Part shown: positions 1 to 6,390 of the stretch, piece by piece
Layout of the letters: every line of letters starts with the position of its first letter
Position numbering within the stretch: the first letter of the stretch is position 1
DNA from: Bryobacterales bacterium
Lineage (GTDB): Bacteria > Acidobacteriota > Terriglobia > Bryobacterales > Bryobacteraceae
Assembly (NCBI GenBank): GCA_003517725.1
Contig: DOZZ01000020.1
Location: forward strand, 1-6,857
Direction: 5' to 3'
Length of the DNA: 6,857 nt
Notes under the pieces: generated by a model
Database searches by the model: none
Seen by the model: only the letters and a program-made list of their open reading frames with translations
What the model was told of the DNA's origin: nothing
Position numbers and translations under genes: made by a program

Positions 1-54
1 ACAAAAGGAAAACTCGTGTTTCCGCCCTCCAAAACATTGGCTTTGCACGTAAAG

Positions 55-80
55 GACGATCAGGGACGATCAGGGACGGA
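55..80. repeat. Short tandem repeat, 10-bp unit, two and a half copies
   Basis: The unit GACGATCAGG occurs at 55-64 and 65-74 and is followed by a partial, diverged copy (GACGGA, 75-80). It lies in the non-coding stretch before the dehydrogenase gene and shares the GGGACGGA core with the repeat cluster at 142-197. No function can be read from it. It may be a decayed piece of the same interspersed element. The rest of 1-122 shows no gene, promoter or RNA that I can support. Confidence 0.7.
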
Positions 81-141
81 CCCGGCCTCGATACACGCAG
101 CAATAAACCGTTCCGCCTACCCGTGAGGGATCATCATCATG

Positions 142-197
142 TCCGGGACAGACGGGCCATTCTCGGGCAAATCCGGGACAGACGTCGTCCGTCCCGG
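142..197. repeat. REP-like direct and inverted repeat cluster with hairpin
   Basis: A 13-bp sequence, TCCGGGACAGACG, occurs at 142-154 and again at 172-184. A near-complement, CGTCCGTCCCGG, follows at 186-197. The second copy and the complement can fold into a stem of about 11 bp: 173-179 with 191-197, then one A-C mismatch, then 181-183 with 187-189, leaving a loop of 3 bases. The tip is the palindrome GACGTC (181-186). Compact, GC-rich, imperfect hairpins with repeated heads between genes are the usual form of REP-type elements. Calling it one is inference, because copy number elsewhere in the genome is unknown. It ends 6 bases before the ribosome site of the dehydrogenase, so if transcribed it would sit in that gene's leader. 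Confidence 0.55.
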
Positions 198-202
198 TCT
201 TT

Positions 203-209
203 GGAAGGA
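203..209 (+). promoter_or_regulatory. Ribosome binding site for the dehydrogenase
   Basis: GGAAGGA lies 9 bases before the ATG at 219 (a second ATG follows at 222). This decides the start. The same frame is open further upstream, with a GTG at 123, but the extra 32 codons run through the non-coding repeat cluster, encode an unlikely Arg/His-rich sequence and have no comparable ribosome site. Confidence 0.7.
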
Positions 210-218
210 TATTCTCTA

Positions 219-1232
219 ATGATGACGATTCGACACATCGTGGTGCTGGGCCTCGCCTGCACCGGGATCTTGGCGGCCCAGCTGAAGGTGCTGGTGCTGG
301 GTGGCGGTGGGTTTGCCCAAGAGCTGCAGAGCGTGACGACGAAGGCCCGCATTGTGCCGGTGACGGACGCCGATGTCATGAGCGAGATCGGCGATGCCGA
401 TGCGTTTATCGGCGATATCACGTCGGCGCAGGTGCGCGCCGGCAAGAAGCTCCGGTGGGTCGCGGTAATGAGCGCCGGCGTCGAAAACGTGCTCTTTCCG
501 AAGGACCACACCAGCGATTTGCGCGAGAGCCGGATCATCCTCACCAACAACAAAATCGTGCAGGGGCCCGAAATTGCCGATCACGCGCTGGCCATGCTGC
601 TGATGCTCTCGCGCAACCTCAACGTCCTCTACCGGAACGACCAGCAGCAAATCTGGGACCCGCGGGCGTTCCATGGGATCGAGCTCAACGGCAAGACCGC
701 GGTGGTTATCGGCGTGGGCGGCATCGGGATGCAAATCGCCCTGCGCGCCAGCGCCTTCGGCATGAGCGTGATTGGCGTGGATCCGGAAGACAAACCCTTC
801 GTCCCGTTCCTCAAGTCCGTGGTGAAACCGGACCAGCTGGACGACGTGCTGCCCGACGCCGACGTGGTCTTCATCTCCGCTCCCGACACCCCCAGGAGCC
901 ACAAGATGATGGGCGCCCGCGAGTTCGACCTGATGAAGAAGAACGCGTACTTTATCGCGGTCAGCCGCGGCGCCATATATGACATGAACGGGCTGGTGAA
1001 GGCGCTCGACTCCCGGAAACTGGCGGGCGCCGGCGTCGACGTGACCGATCCGGAGCCGCTGCCCAAGCAGCACCCGCTGTGGCGCTTCGACAACGTCGTC
1101 ATCACGCCCCATATTGCCGGACGCTCCGACCGCGACGCCGCGCGCATGGCCGGCACCATCAAGGAAAACCTGCGCCGCTTCGTGGAGAACAAGCCGCTGC
1201 TCAACGTGGTGGACAAGCAAAAAGGCTACTAG
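219..1232 (+). CDS. D-2-hydroxyacid dehydrogenase with N-terminal signal-like segment
   Basis: This 337-residue protein belongs to the D-isomer-specific 2-hydroxyacid dehydrogenase family, which interconverts 2-keto acids and D-2-hydroxy acids using NAD(P)H. The nucleotide-binding loop GVGGIG is at residues 165-170. The acidic residue ending the next strand (Asp188, in VIGVDP) suggests NAD rather than NADP. The family's catalytic Arg, Glu and His are all present: Arg250 in SRG, Glu279 in DPEPLP and His298 in TPHIAG. The substrate cannot be told from these motifs. Residues 1-20 are unusual: a short Thr-Ile-Arg-His start, a hydrophobic stretch and an Ala-Ala-Gln end, placed before LKVLVLG, where cytoplasmic relatives normally begin. 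This resembles a Sec signal peptide or membrane anchor. There is no twin-arginine motif and no good lipobox. The enzyme assignment is firm; the export is inference. The start was chosen from the ribosome site at 203-209. A promoter separates it from the next gene, so it is probably its own transcription unit. Confidence 0.9.
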   Translation: MMTIRHIVVLGLACTGILAAQLKVLVLGGGGFAQELQSVTTKARIVPVTDADVMSEIGDADAFIGDITSAQVRAGKKLRWVAVMSAGVENVLFPKDHTSDLRESRIILTNNKIVQGPEIADHALAMLLMLSRNLNVLYRNDQQQIWDPRAFHGIELNGKTAVVIGVGGIGMQIALRASAFGMSVIGVDPEDKPFVPFLKSVVKPDQLDDVLPDADVVFISAPDTPRSHKMMGAREFDLMKKNAYFIAVSRGAIYDMNGLVKALDSRKLAGAGVDVTDPEPLPKQHPLWRFDNVVITPHIAGRSDRDAARMAGTIKENLRRFVENKPLLNVVDKQKGY

Positions 1233-1243
1233 CCGAGACTTTC

Positions 1244-1273
1244 TCGCCAGCGTCAAGATAACTGCTGTATAAT
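1244..1273 (+). promoter_or_regulatory. Putative sigma-70-type promoter for the receptor gene
   Basis: A perfect -10 box, TATAAT, lies at 1268-1273. The best -35 match is TCGCCA at 1244-1249 (4 of 6 against TTGACA) with an 18-bp spacer. Transcription would begin near 1280 and give a leader of about 63 bases before the ATG at 1343. It lies just after the dehydrogenase stop and faces the receptor. The -10 match stands out in GC-rich surroundings, but the -35 box is weak and the start is unmapped. Confidence 0.5.
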
Positions 1274-1331
1274 CTCCAGAACCGGGGATGACATCAGGAA
1301 TCGCGCTTTGAGTGGTCCAGCCCCAAGCGCC

Positions 1332-1337
1332 AGAGGA
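1332..1337 (+). promoter_or_regulatory. Ribosome binding site for the receptor gene
   Basis: AGAGGA lies 5 bases before the ATG at 1343. It supports that start, as does the complete signal peptide that begins there. Confidence 0.65.
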
Positions 1338-1342
1338 TAGTT

Positions 1343-4300
1343 ATGTTTAACGATTTGTCACGCCGCCGCCGCGGTTTCACCGGCATCGTCCCCGCAGTGT
1401 TAGCGGCAGCGCTGCTCTGGGTTGCCCCGAGCTCCGCGCCGGCCCAGACCACTTTCGGTTCCGTCACGGGCGTGATTACCGACCAGAGCAAGGCGCCCAT
1501 CCCGAACGCGCAAATCACCGTCACCAATCGCGACACGGGCTTTACACGCCGTCAAACCTCCGCTGTCACGGGCGTCTATACGATTCCCGATCTGGCGCCC
1601 GGGACTTATACGGTGCGCTTCGAGGGAACCGGCTTCAACCCGCAGGAGAGGCAGGGCATCGTTCTGGACGCCAACCACGTCGTCAACCTCGACGTTCAGT
1701 TGGGCGTCGGGACGGCAGCCTCCAAGATCGAAGTACAGGGCACGACACCGGTCATCAACACGGAAACGGCCACCAGCAGTTATGTCAAGACCGACACCGA
1801 ACTGCTCGACTCGGCCGTCAATGTGCGCCAGGGCAACACCAACCAGGGCTTCGTCATGTATAACCCGGGCGTCTCGGTCAACGACTCGGGCAACTACGCC
1901 GGCCCGGGCGCCCGGCAGATCGACACCTATTGGACCAATGACGGCATCGTCGAAATGCAGGACCTCAGCGGCTCGGGCGGCTCGGGCATCGGGCCGGATC
2001 TCGAAAATGTCGCCGAGATCAACTACGTGCTGGTGAATGCTCCGGCGGAGTTCAAAGGCGCGACGACCGTCACCACGGTCAGCAAATCGGGCACTAACCT
2101 GTTCCACGGCAGCCTTTATTACGATTACAACGGCAGCCGGCTCAACGCCCGGGACTTCTTCTCCGCGACCGTGCCGTTTGCCGTGTACAACGATTTCGCC
2201 GCCAGCATCGGCGGGCCCATCCAGAAGAACAAGACATTCTTTTTCGCGGATTATGAGGGCTCGCGCAACCGCGCCGCGCGCGTGATTGCCGACAACACCC
2301 CGCTGACGGCATGGCGGACCGGCGACTTCAGCAGCCTGCTGGCGAAGGGCAAGGTCCTCAAGAACCCCTTCACCGGCCAGCCGTTCGCGAACAACATCAT
2401 CCCTCCGAGCCTGATCAACCCGGTGTCTCAGAGTCTTCAAAATGCGCTCTACCCGCAGCCGAACTGCGGCGCCCCGGGGCTGCTGGCCGGCAACTGGTGC
2501 GGCAATCTTCCGCGGCGCACGGATTTCGACATCGTGGACGGACGGGTGGACCACTATTTCCGGGAGCGGGACACGGTCTTCGCGCGGTACAGCTACCATC
2601 GCATGCGGGTGCTGGGCCAGCGCGGCAACCTGCCGCCGGTCGGCACCTATAAGCAGCAGCGCAACTCCAGCAATGCCATCGCCGCCTACAGCCACACCTT
2701 CAGTGCCACGCTGTTCAATGAAATCCGCGGGGGTTTCTCGCGCGACCTCAGCGATGTCGCCAGCACCCTCATGGGCGACAAGCTCGTCAGCGAAGCCGGC
2801 CTTCTGGGGATTACGACGGCGGGCATTCCGGGACAGCCCACGCTCAGCATCAGCGGCATCACCGGCACCAGCAGCTATTCGATCCACGATAAGGCCCTGA
2901 CCAACTACGAGGTCACCGACAACATCAGCTGGACCGCGGGCAGGCACGCGTTCAAGTTCGGCGCGGACTACATTCGCGACGGCAACAATCAAAACTACCT
3001 CCCCAACAATCTGTACGGCTCCTTCAATTTCAAGGGCCGCTACACCGGCAGCGCCTATGCCGACTTTTTGCTGGGCCTGCCGCAGACCACCGGACTGTCG
3101 AATCCGGCGCCCAGTTCTTACCTTCGCGGCAACTTGTGGAGCTTCTACGCGCAGGATCAGTACAAGGCCAACCAGCGGCTGACGCTGACGTATGGCGTGC
3201 GCTACGAGCTCTCGCAGCCTTACCACGACAAGTTCGGGCGGAGCTTCAACTACGACCCGGCCGCCGGGGCGCTGGTGGTGCCGGACGCCGGGTTGAAGTT
3301 CATCAATCCGCTGTTTCCTGCCAACGTCAAGATTCTGACCGCCAGCCAGGCCGGTTATCCCAACCCGTCGCTGCTTCAGTTTCAGAAGAACAATATCTAC
3401 CCGCGGGTGGGCGCGGCGTACAAGCTGACCGCGGATGGAAAGACGGTGATCCGCGCGGGCTACGGTATCTACGGCAACACCATTTACGGCACGGTGGCCC
3501 GCAACATGGAAGGCGGGCCGTTCGGCGGCAGCGAGACGTTCTTCAATTCGATCAAGAACGGCGTGCCGCTGCTCAGCTTCCCGAACGTTTTCGTGCCGGA
3601 AGCCGGACAGGTCGCGGCATTCCAGAGCGCTTCCGGATTCAATCCGAATCTGAAGGTGCCTTATCTTCAGCAATGGAACGTCACGCTGGAGCGGCAGATC
3701 GGGAGCGTCGGCATATCGGTCGCTTATGTCGGGTCGCACGCGGTCAACCTGCTCTACGGGAGGAACATCAACCAGCCCGCCCCGAGCACGACGCCGTTTT
3801 CGATCAGCGCGCTGCCCAATCCCAATTTCGACGCGATTACGTGGTTTGAGAACGGGGCCAGCCAGAAATACAACTCGCTGCAGGTGGCGGCAGCCAAGAG
3901 GCTGGGCAAGAGCGTCAATTTCAGCGCGGGTTGGACCTGGGCCAAAGATCTGACCGACCAGTCTGATAACGACTGGGTGTTCGCGGACAATCCCATCCAG
4001 AACCAGTTCGACCGCCGTGCGGAGTGGGGCAACAACGCGTACACGCCGCGCCACCGCTTCTACGCGGATGCGGTGTTCTCGCTGCCTTTCGGCCGCAACC
4101 AGCACTACCTGAATCACATGCCCCGGCTGGCTGAAGGGCTGCTCGGCGGCTGGCGCCTCTCGACCGTGGTCACGCTGCAAACCGGCCAGTGGTTCACGCC
4201 GAGCTTTGACGGCTTCGACCCGTCCAACACCAACACTATCGGCGGACGGCCCGACGTGGTCGCCGGCGCGCGCCTTTACCCCGCGAACCGGAGCATCAAC

Positions 4301-4654
4301 AACTGGTTCAACGTCGCGGCCTTTAAAGTGCCGGGCTGCCCGGACAACGATCCGAATTGCAGCAATCCGGACAACATCGGCCGGTTCGGCAACGCCGGCG
4401 TGAACATTCTGCAGACGCCGGGCATGAAGAATATGGATCTGGCCCTGATGAAGGAGTTCCACATCTCGGAGCAGAAGTTCGTTCGGTTCCAGACCACCTT
4501 CTCGAACGCCCTGAACCATCCGAACTTCGGCTACCCGGACGGCGACATCAGTTCACCCGACACCGCTCCGGTGATCACCAGCACCAACGCCAACTATCTC
4601 AGCGGCTCTTCCAGCGCTCGAGTCATCAACTTCTCGCTACGTCTCCAGTTTTGA
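1343..4654 (+). CDS. Oar-like TonB-dependent receptor with carboxypeptidase-regulatory-like domain
   Basis: This 1,103-residue outer-membrane protein begins with a Sec signal peptide. Four Arg at 7-10 precede a hydrophobic core at about 14-28, with likely cleavage after Ala34 in SAPAQ. Residues about 37-121 form a carboxypeptidase-regulatory-like beta-sandwich, with GSVTGVITDQ at the start, TSAVTGVYTIPDLAPGTYTV in the middle and DVQLGVG at the end. A plug-like region follows at about 125-250 and includes a glycine/serine-rich loop (209-217). The barrel starts near KSGTNLFHGSLYY (248-260), and the GGPIQKNKTFFFADYEG signature is at 290-306. The protein ends INFSLRLQF, with a terminal Phe as expected for the outer-membrane assembly signal. 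Domain order and length match the large Oar-like receptors that are numerous in Acidobacteria. The substrate is unknown, and I could not identify a clear TonB box. The gene probably starts from the promoter at 1268 and runs directly into the sulfatase-like gene, which suggests shared expression. No frameshift or truncation is visible. Confidence 0.93.
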   Translation: MFNDLSRRRRGFTGIVPAVLAAALLWVAPSSAPAQTTFGSVTGVITDQSKAPIPNAQITVTNRDTGFTRRQTSAVTGVYTIPDLAPGTYTVRFEGTGFNPQERQGIVLDANHVVNLDVQLGVGTAASKIEVQGTTPVINTETATSSYVKTDTELLDSAVNVRQGNTNQGFVMYNPGVSVNDSGNYAGPGARQIDTYWTNDGIVEMQDLSGSGGSGIGPDLENVAEINYVLVNAPAEFKGATTVTTVSKSGTNLFHGSLYYDYNGSRLNARDFFSATVPFAVYNDFAASIGGPIQKNKTFFFADYEGSRNRAARVIADNTPLTAWRTGDFSSLLAKGKVLKNPFTGQPFANNIIPPSLINPVSQSLQNALYPQPNCGAPGLLAGNWCGNLPRRTDFDIVDGRVDHYFRERDTVFARYSYHRMRVLGQRGNLPPVGTYKQQRNSSNAIAAYSHTFSATLFNEIRGGFSRDLSDVASTLMGDKLVSEAGLLGITTAGIPGQPTLSISGITGTSSYSIHDKALTNYEVTDNISWTAGRHAFKFGADYIRDGNNQNYLPNNLYGSFNFKGRYTGSAYADFLLGLPQTTGLSNPAPSSYLRGNLWSFYAQDQYKANQRLTLTYGVRYELSQPYHDKFGRSFNYDPAAGALVVPDAGLKFINPLFPANVKILTASQAGYPNPSLLQFQKNNIYPRVGAAYKLTADGKTVIRAGYGIYGNTIYGTVARNMEGGPFGGSETFFNSIKNGVPLLSFPNVFVPEAGQVAAFQSASGFNPNLKVPYLQQWNVTLERQIGSVGISVAYVGSHAVNLLYGRNINQPAPSTTPFSISALPNPNFDAITWFENGASQKYNSLQVAAAKRLGKSVNFSAGWTWAKDLTDQSDNDWVFADNPIQNQFDRRAEWGNNAYTPRHRFYADAVFSLPFGRNQHYLNHMPRLAEGLLGGWRLSTVVTLQTGQWFTPSFDGFDPSNTNTIGGRPDVVAGARLYPANRSINNWFNVAAFKVPGCPDNDPNCSNPDNIGRFGNAGVNILQTPGMKNMDLALMKEFHISEQKFVRFQTTFSNALNHPNFGYPDGDISSPDTAPVITSTNANYLSGSSSARVINFSLRLQF

Positions 4655-4662
4655 TCGGGACG

Positions 4663-6378
4663 TTGTCGCGATTCAGGGAAAGCCTGCTCTTGATTTTTCT
4701 GGCAGGCTTTCCCTGCTGTTTATTGGCCATACCTGCTCCTTCCATCCTTCTTATCTCCATCGACACGCTGCGGGCGGATCACCTCGGGAGTTACGGGTAT
4801 CCCAAGGCCCTGACGCCCCACTTAGATGCCCTGACCCGGCACGGTACGCTGTTCCGCCAGGTGGATAGCGCCGTGCCGATGACCCTGCCGGCCCATCTTT
4901 CGTTGCTGACCTCCACTTACCCGGCGCTTCACGGGGTGCACGAAAACGGGCAGGAGGGCTGGCGCAAGAGGACGAGCCTGCCGGCGTTGCTGCAGGCCCG
5001 CGGCTATCACACCGCCGCGTTCATCGGCGGCTACGTGTTGGACACGCGCTTCGGACTGAATGACGGCTTCGAGGTTTACGACAGCCCGTTTCACCTTGGG
5101 CCGGATGCCGGGGAAGAGCCTCCGGAAATCAAGCGCCCGGCCGAGGCGGTATTGGGGGCGGCGGCCCAATGGCTCAAGGCCCAGGGCGGGCATCCGTTCT
5201 TCGCCTTCATCCACCTGTATGATGCGCACCAGCCCTATGCGCACGGCAGTTACGATTCGGAAATCCGCTATATCGACCAAGCCCTGGGGCACTTCCTTGC
5301 GGCCCGGAACAATCTTGAGAATGCCGTGATCGTGCTGACTTCCGATCACGGCGAAAGTCTGGGCGAGCATGGAGAGGACACGCACGGATACTTCATCTAC
5401 GAGAGTACGCTGCGGGTCCCGTTGATCATCCAGTGGCCGTCCAACAGCCGTGATTATGCGGCGGAGGCCGGCGAGCCTGCCAGCCTGATCGATATCGCCC
5501 CGACGCTGCTGGAGTTCGCCGGCATCCCCGCGGCTGCCGCGTTTCAGGGCCATAGCCTGATGCGGCTGCTGCGCCCGCATCCCGCCGAAGAGCCGATCTA
5601 TGGGGAGAGCATGTATGCGCGGGACCACCTGGGCTGCAGCCCGCTGCGCAGTGTTCGCGTCGGCCGCTACAAATACATTGATGCGCCCAGGCCGGAGTTA
5701 TACGATCTGGACGCCGATCCCGGTGAGCTGCACAACCGCTATGAGCTGGACCGTAACATTGCGGCCAGGCTGAGAGCGCGCCTACCGTCGCTTGCCGCGC
5801 CCGGGGGACAGCCGCCAAGCCCGGCATCGCCGGAGGTGCTCGCGCGGCTGCAGTCGCTCGGATACCTGAGCGGCTCTCCGGCCTCGAACCGGGGGGTTGA
5901 CCCCAAGGACCGTCTGGCGGCATATGCGCGCTACGGCCGGGCGATCCATCTGGCCAACACGGGCCAGCTGCCGGAAGCAATCCAGGCATTCGAGCGCCTT
6001 TTGAAGGAGAACGGCCAGAGTACTCCGGCGCGCTTCAATCTGGCCATATGCTATTACCGGTCGCGCCGCCTGGACGATGCCGTGAGAGCCCTGCAGGCCA
6101 CACTGGCCATCTCTCCGGACTTCGCTCCAGCCGGGCAATTATTGGGAACCATCTGGCTGTTGAAGGCGGACTACGGGCGCGCCCGCCAGCAGTTCGAACA
6201 CCTGGCGCGGATCGCTCCCGGAAATTTCGGCGCGCACTATAATCTCGGCATCCTGGCCCTGCGCGGAGGGCGCACCGAGGACGCGCGGCGCGAACTGGGC
6301 CGGGCCCTGGTCATTAATCCCGATGACGCGGCCACGCGGCAAGCATTGCAGAAGCTGCCGCAGGCCCGAGGTCAGTAA
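4663..6378 (+). CDS. Secreted sulfatase-fold hydrolase or transferase with C-terminal TPR repeats
   Basis: This protein of about 571 residues has an alkaline-phosphatase/sulfatase-superfamily domain followed by TPRs. The metal-binding strand ILLISIDTLRADHLGSYG is at residues 28-45, HLYDAHQPY at 184-192 and the second metal site SDHGESLGEHGEDTHG at 227-242. The domain ends with LQSLGYL, as in other TPR-fused members. About four TPR-like units span roughly 420-565. The nucleophile region reads MTLPAHLSLLTS (73-84): Thr74 stands where sulfatases have the Cys or Ser that becomes formylglycine, and His78 where CxPxR has Arg. A classical sulfatase is therefore doubtful, and a Thr-based phosphodiesterase or phosphotransferase is possible. 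No ATG is available before the domain. TTG 4663 gives a good signal peptide (SRFRES, then a hydrophobic stretch to about Ala25). TTG 4651, which overlaps the receptor stop as TTGA, and TTG 4690, 9 bases after AGGGAA, are alternatives. The start remains uncertain. The gene probably shares the receptor's transcript. Confidence 0.85.
   Translation: MSRFRESLLLIFLAGFPCCLLAIPAPSILLISIDTLRADHLGSYGYPKALTPHLDALTRHGTLFRQVDSAVPMTLPAHLSLLTSTYPALHGVHENGQEGWRKRTSLPALLQARGYHTAAFIGGYVLDTRFGLNDGFEVYDSPFHLGPDAGEEPPEIKRPAEAVLGAAAQWLKAQGGHPFFAFIHLYDAHQPYAHGSYDSEIRYIDQALGHFLAARNNLENAVIVLTSDHGESLGEHGEDTHGYFIYESTLRVPLIIQWPSNSRDYAAEAGEPASLIDIAPTLLEFAGIPAAAAFQGHSLMRLLRPHPAEEPIYGESMYARDHLGCSPLRSVRVGRYKYIDAPRPELYDLDADPGELHNRYELDRNIAARLRARLPSLAAPGGQPPSPASPEVLARLQSLGYLSGSPASNRGVDPKDRLAAYARYGRAIHLANTGQLPEAIQAFERLLKENGQSTPARFNLAICYYRSRRLDDAVRALQATLAISPDFAPAGQLLGTIWLLKADYGRARQQFEHLARIAPGNFGAHYNLGILALRGGRTEDARRELGRALVINPDDAATRQALQKLPQARGQ
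4674..4715 (+). promoter_or_regulatory. Perfect 14-bp inverted repeat at the receptor/sulfatase junction
   Basis: CAGGGAAAGCCTGC (4674-4687) and GCAGGCTTTCCCTG (4702-4715) are exact reverse complements around a 14-base loop (4688-4701). The stem begins 19 bases after the receptor stop. After it comes a moderately T-rich stretch (CTGTTTATT) but no clean T-run, so it would be a weak or Rho-assisted terminator at best. It lies inside the sulfatase reading frame for starts at 4651, 4663 or 4690. The left arm contains AGGGAA (4675-4680), a ribosome site for the TTG at 4690, and that TTG lies in the loop. Roles as terminator, attenuator or translational gate are all possible. The structure is certain as sequence; the function is inference. 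Confidence 0.6.
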
Positions 6379-6390
6379 CGTGCCCTTGAG

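Noticed and set aside
123..218. An upstream extension of the dehydrogenase from GTG 123. The frame is in fact open to base 3.
   Set aside because: The extension runs through the repeat cluster, encodes an implausible Arg/His/Asp-rich stretch before a signal peptide, and has no good ribosome site, unlike ATG 219.
216..1256. A 346-codon minus-strand frame opposite the dehydrogenase.
   Set aside because: It has the same register as the sense codons and the same codon-bias explanation. The product is His/Val/Gly-rich with no domain.
1303..1330. A 6-bp inverted repeat (GCGCTT and AAGCGC) in the receptor leader.
   Set aside because: It is too short for its 16-base loop, has no extension on either side and no T-run, and is expected by chance.
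1400..4519. A stop-free minus-strand frame of 1,039 codons across almost the whole receptor gene.
   Set aside because: Its codons are in exact register with the receptor's codons. Antisense stops would need TTA, CTA or TCA codons in the receptor, and GC-rich genes avoid these. The translation has no recognisable domain, while the sense frame has a full receptor architecture.
4357..4650. An N-terminal extension of the sulfatase-like protein from ATG 4357.
   Set aside because: It overlaps nearly 300 bases of the receptor out of frame, has low-complexity Arg/Gln/Ser composition, and would place the signal peptide about 100 residues inside the protein.
4663..4740. A possible lipoprotein signal at the Cys-Cys of the sulfatase-like protein (residues 18-19).
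   Set aside because: The residues before the Cys pair (Gly-Phe-Pro) do not fit a lipobox. A cleavable signal ending near Ala25 fits better.
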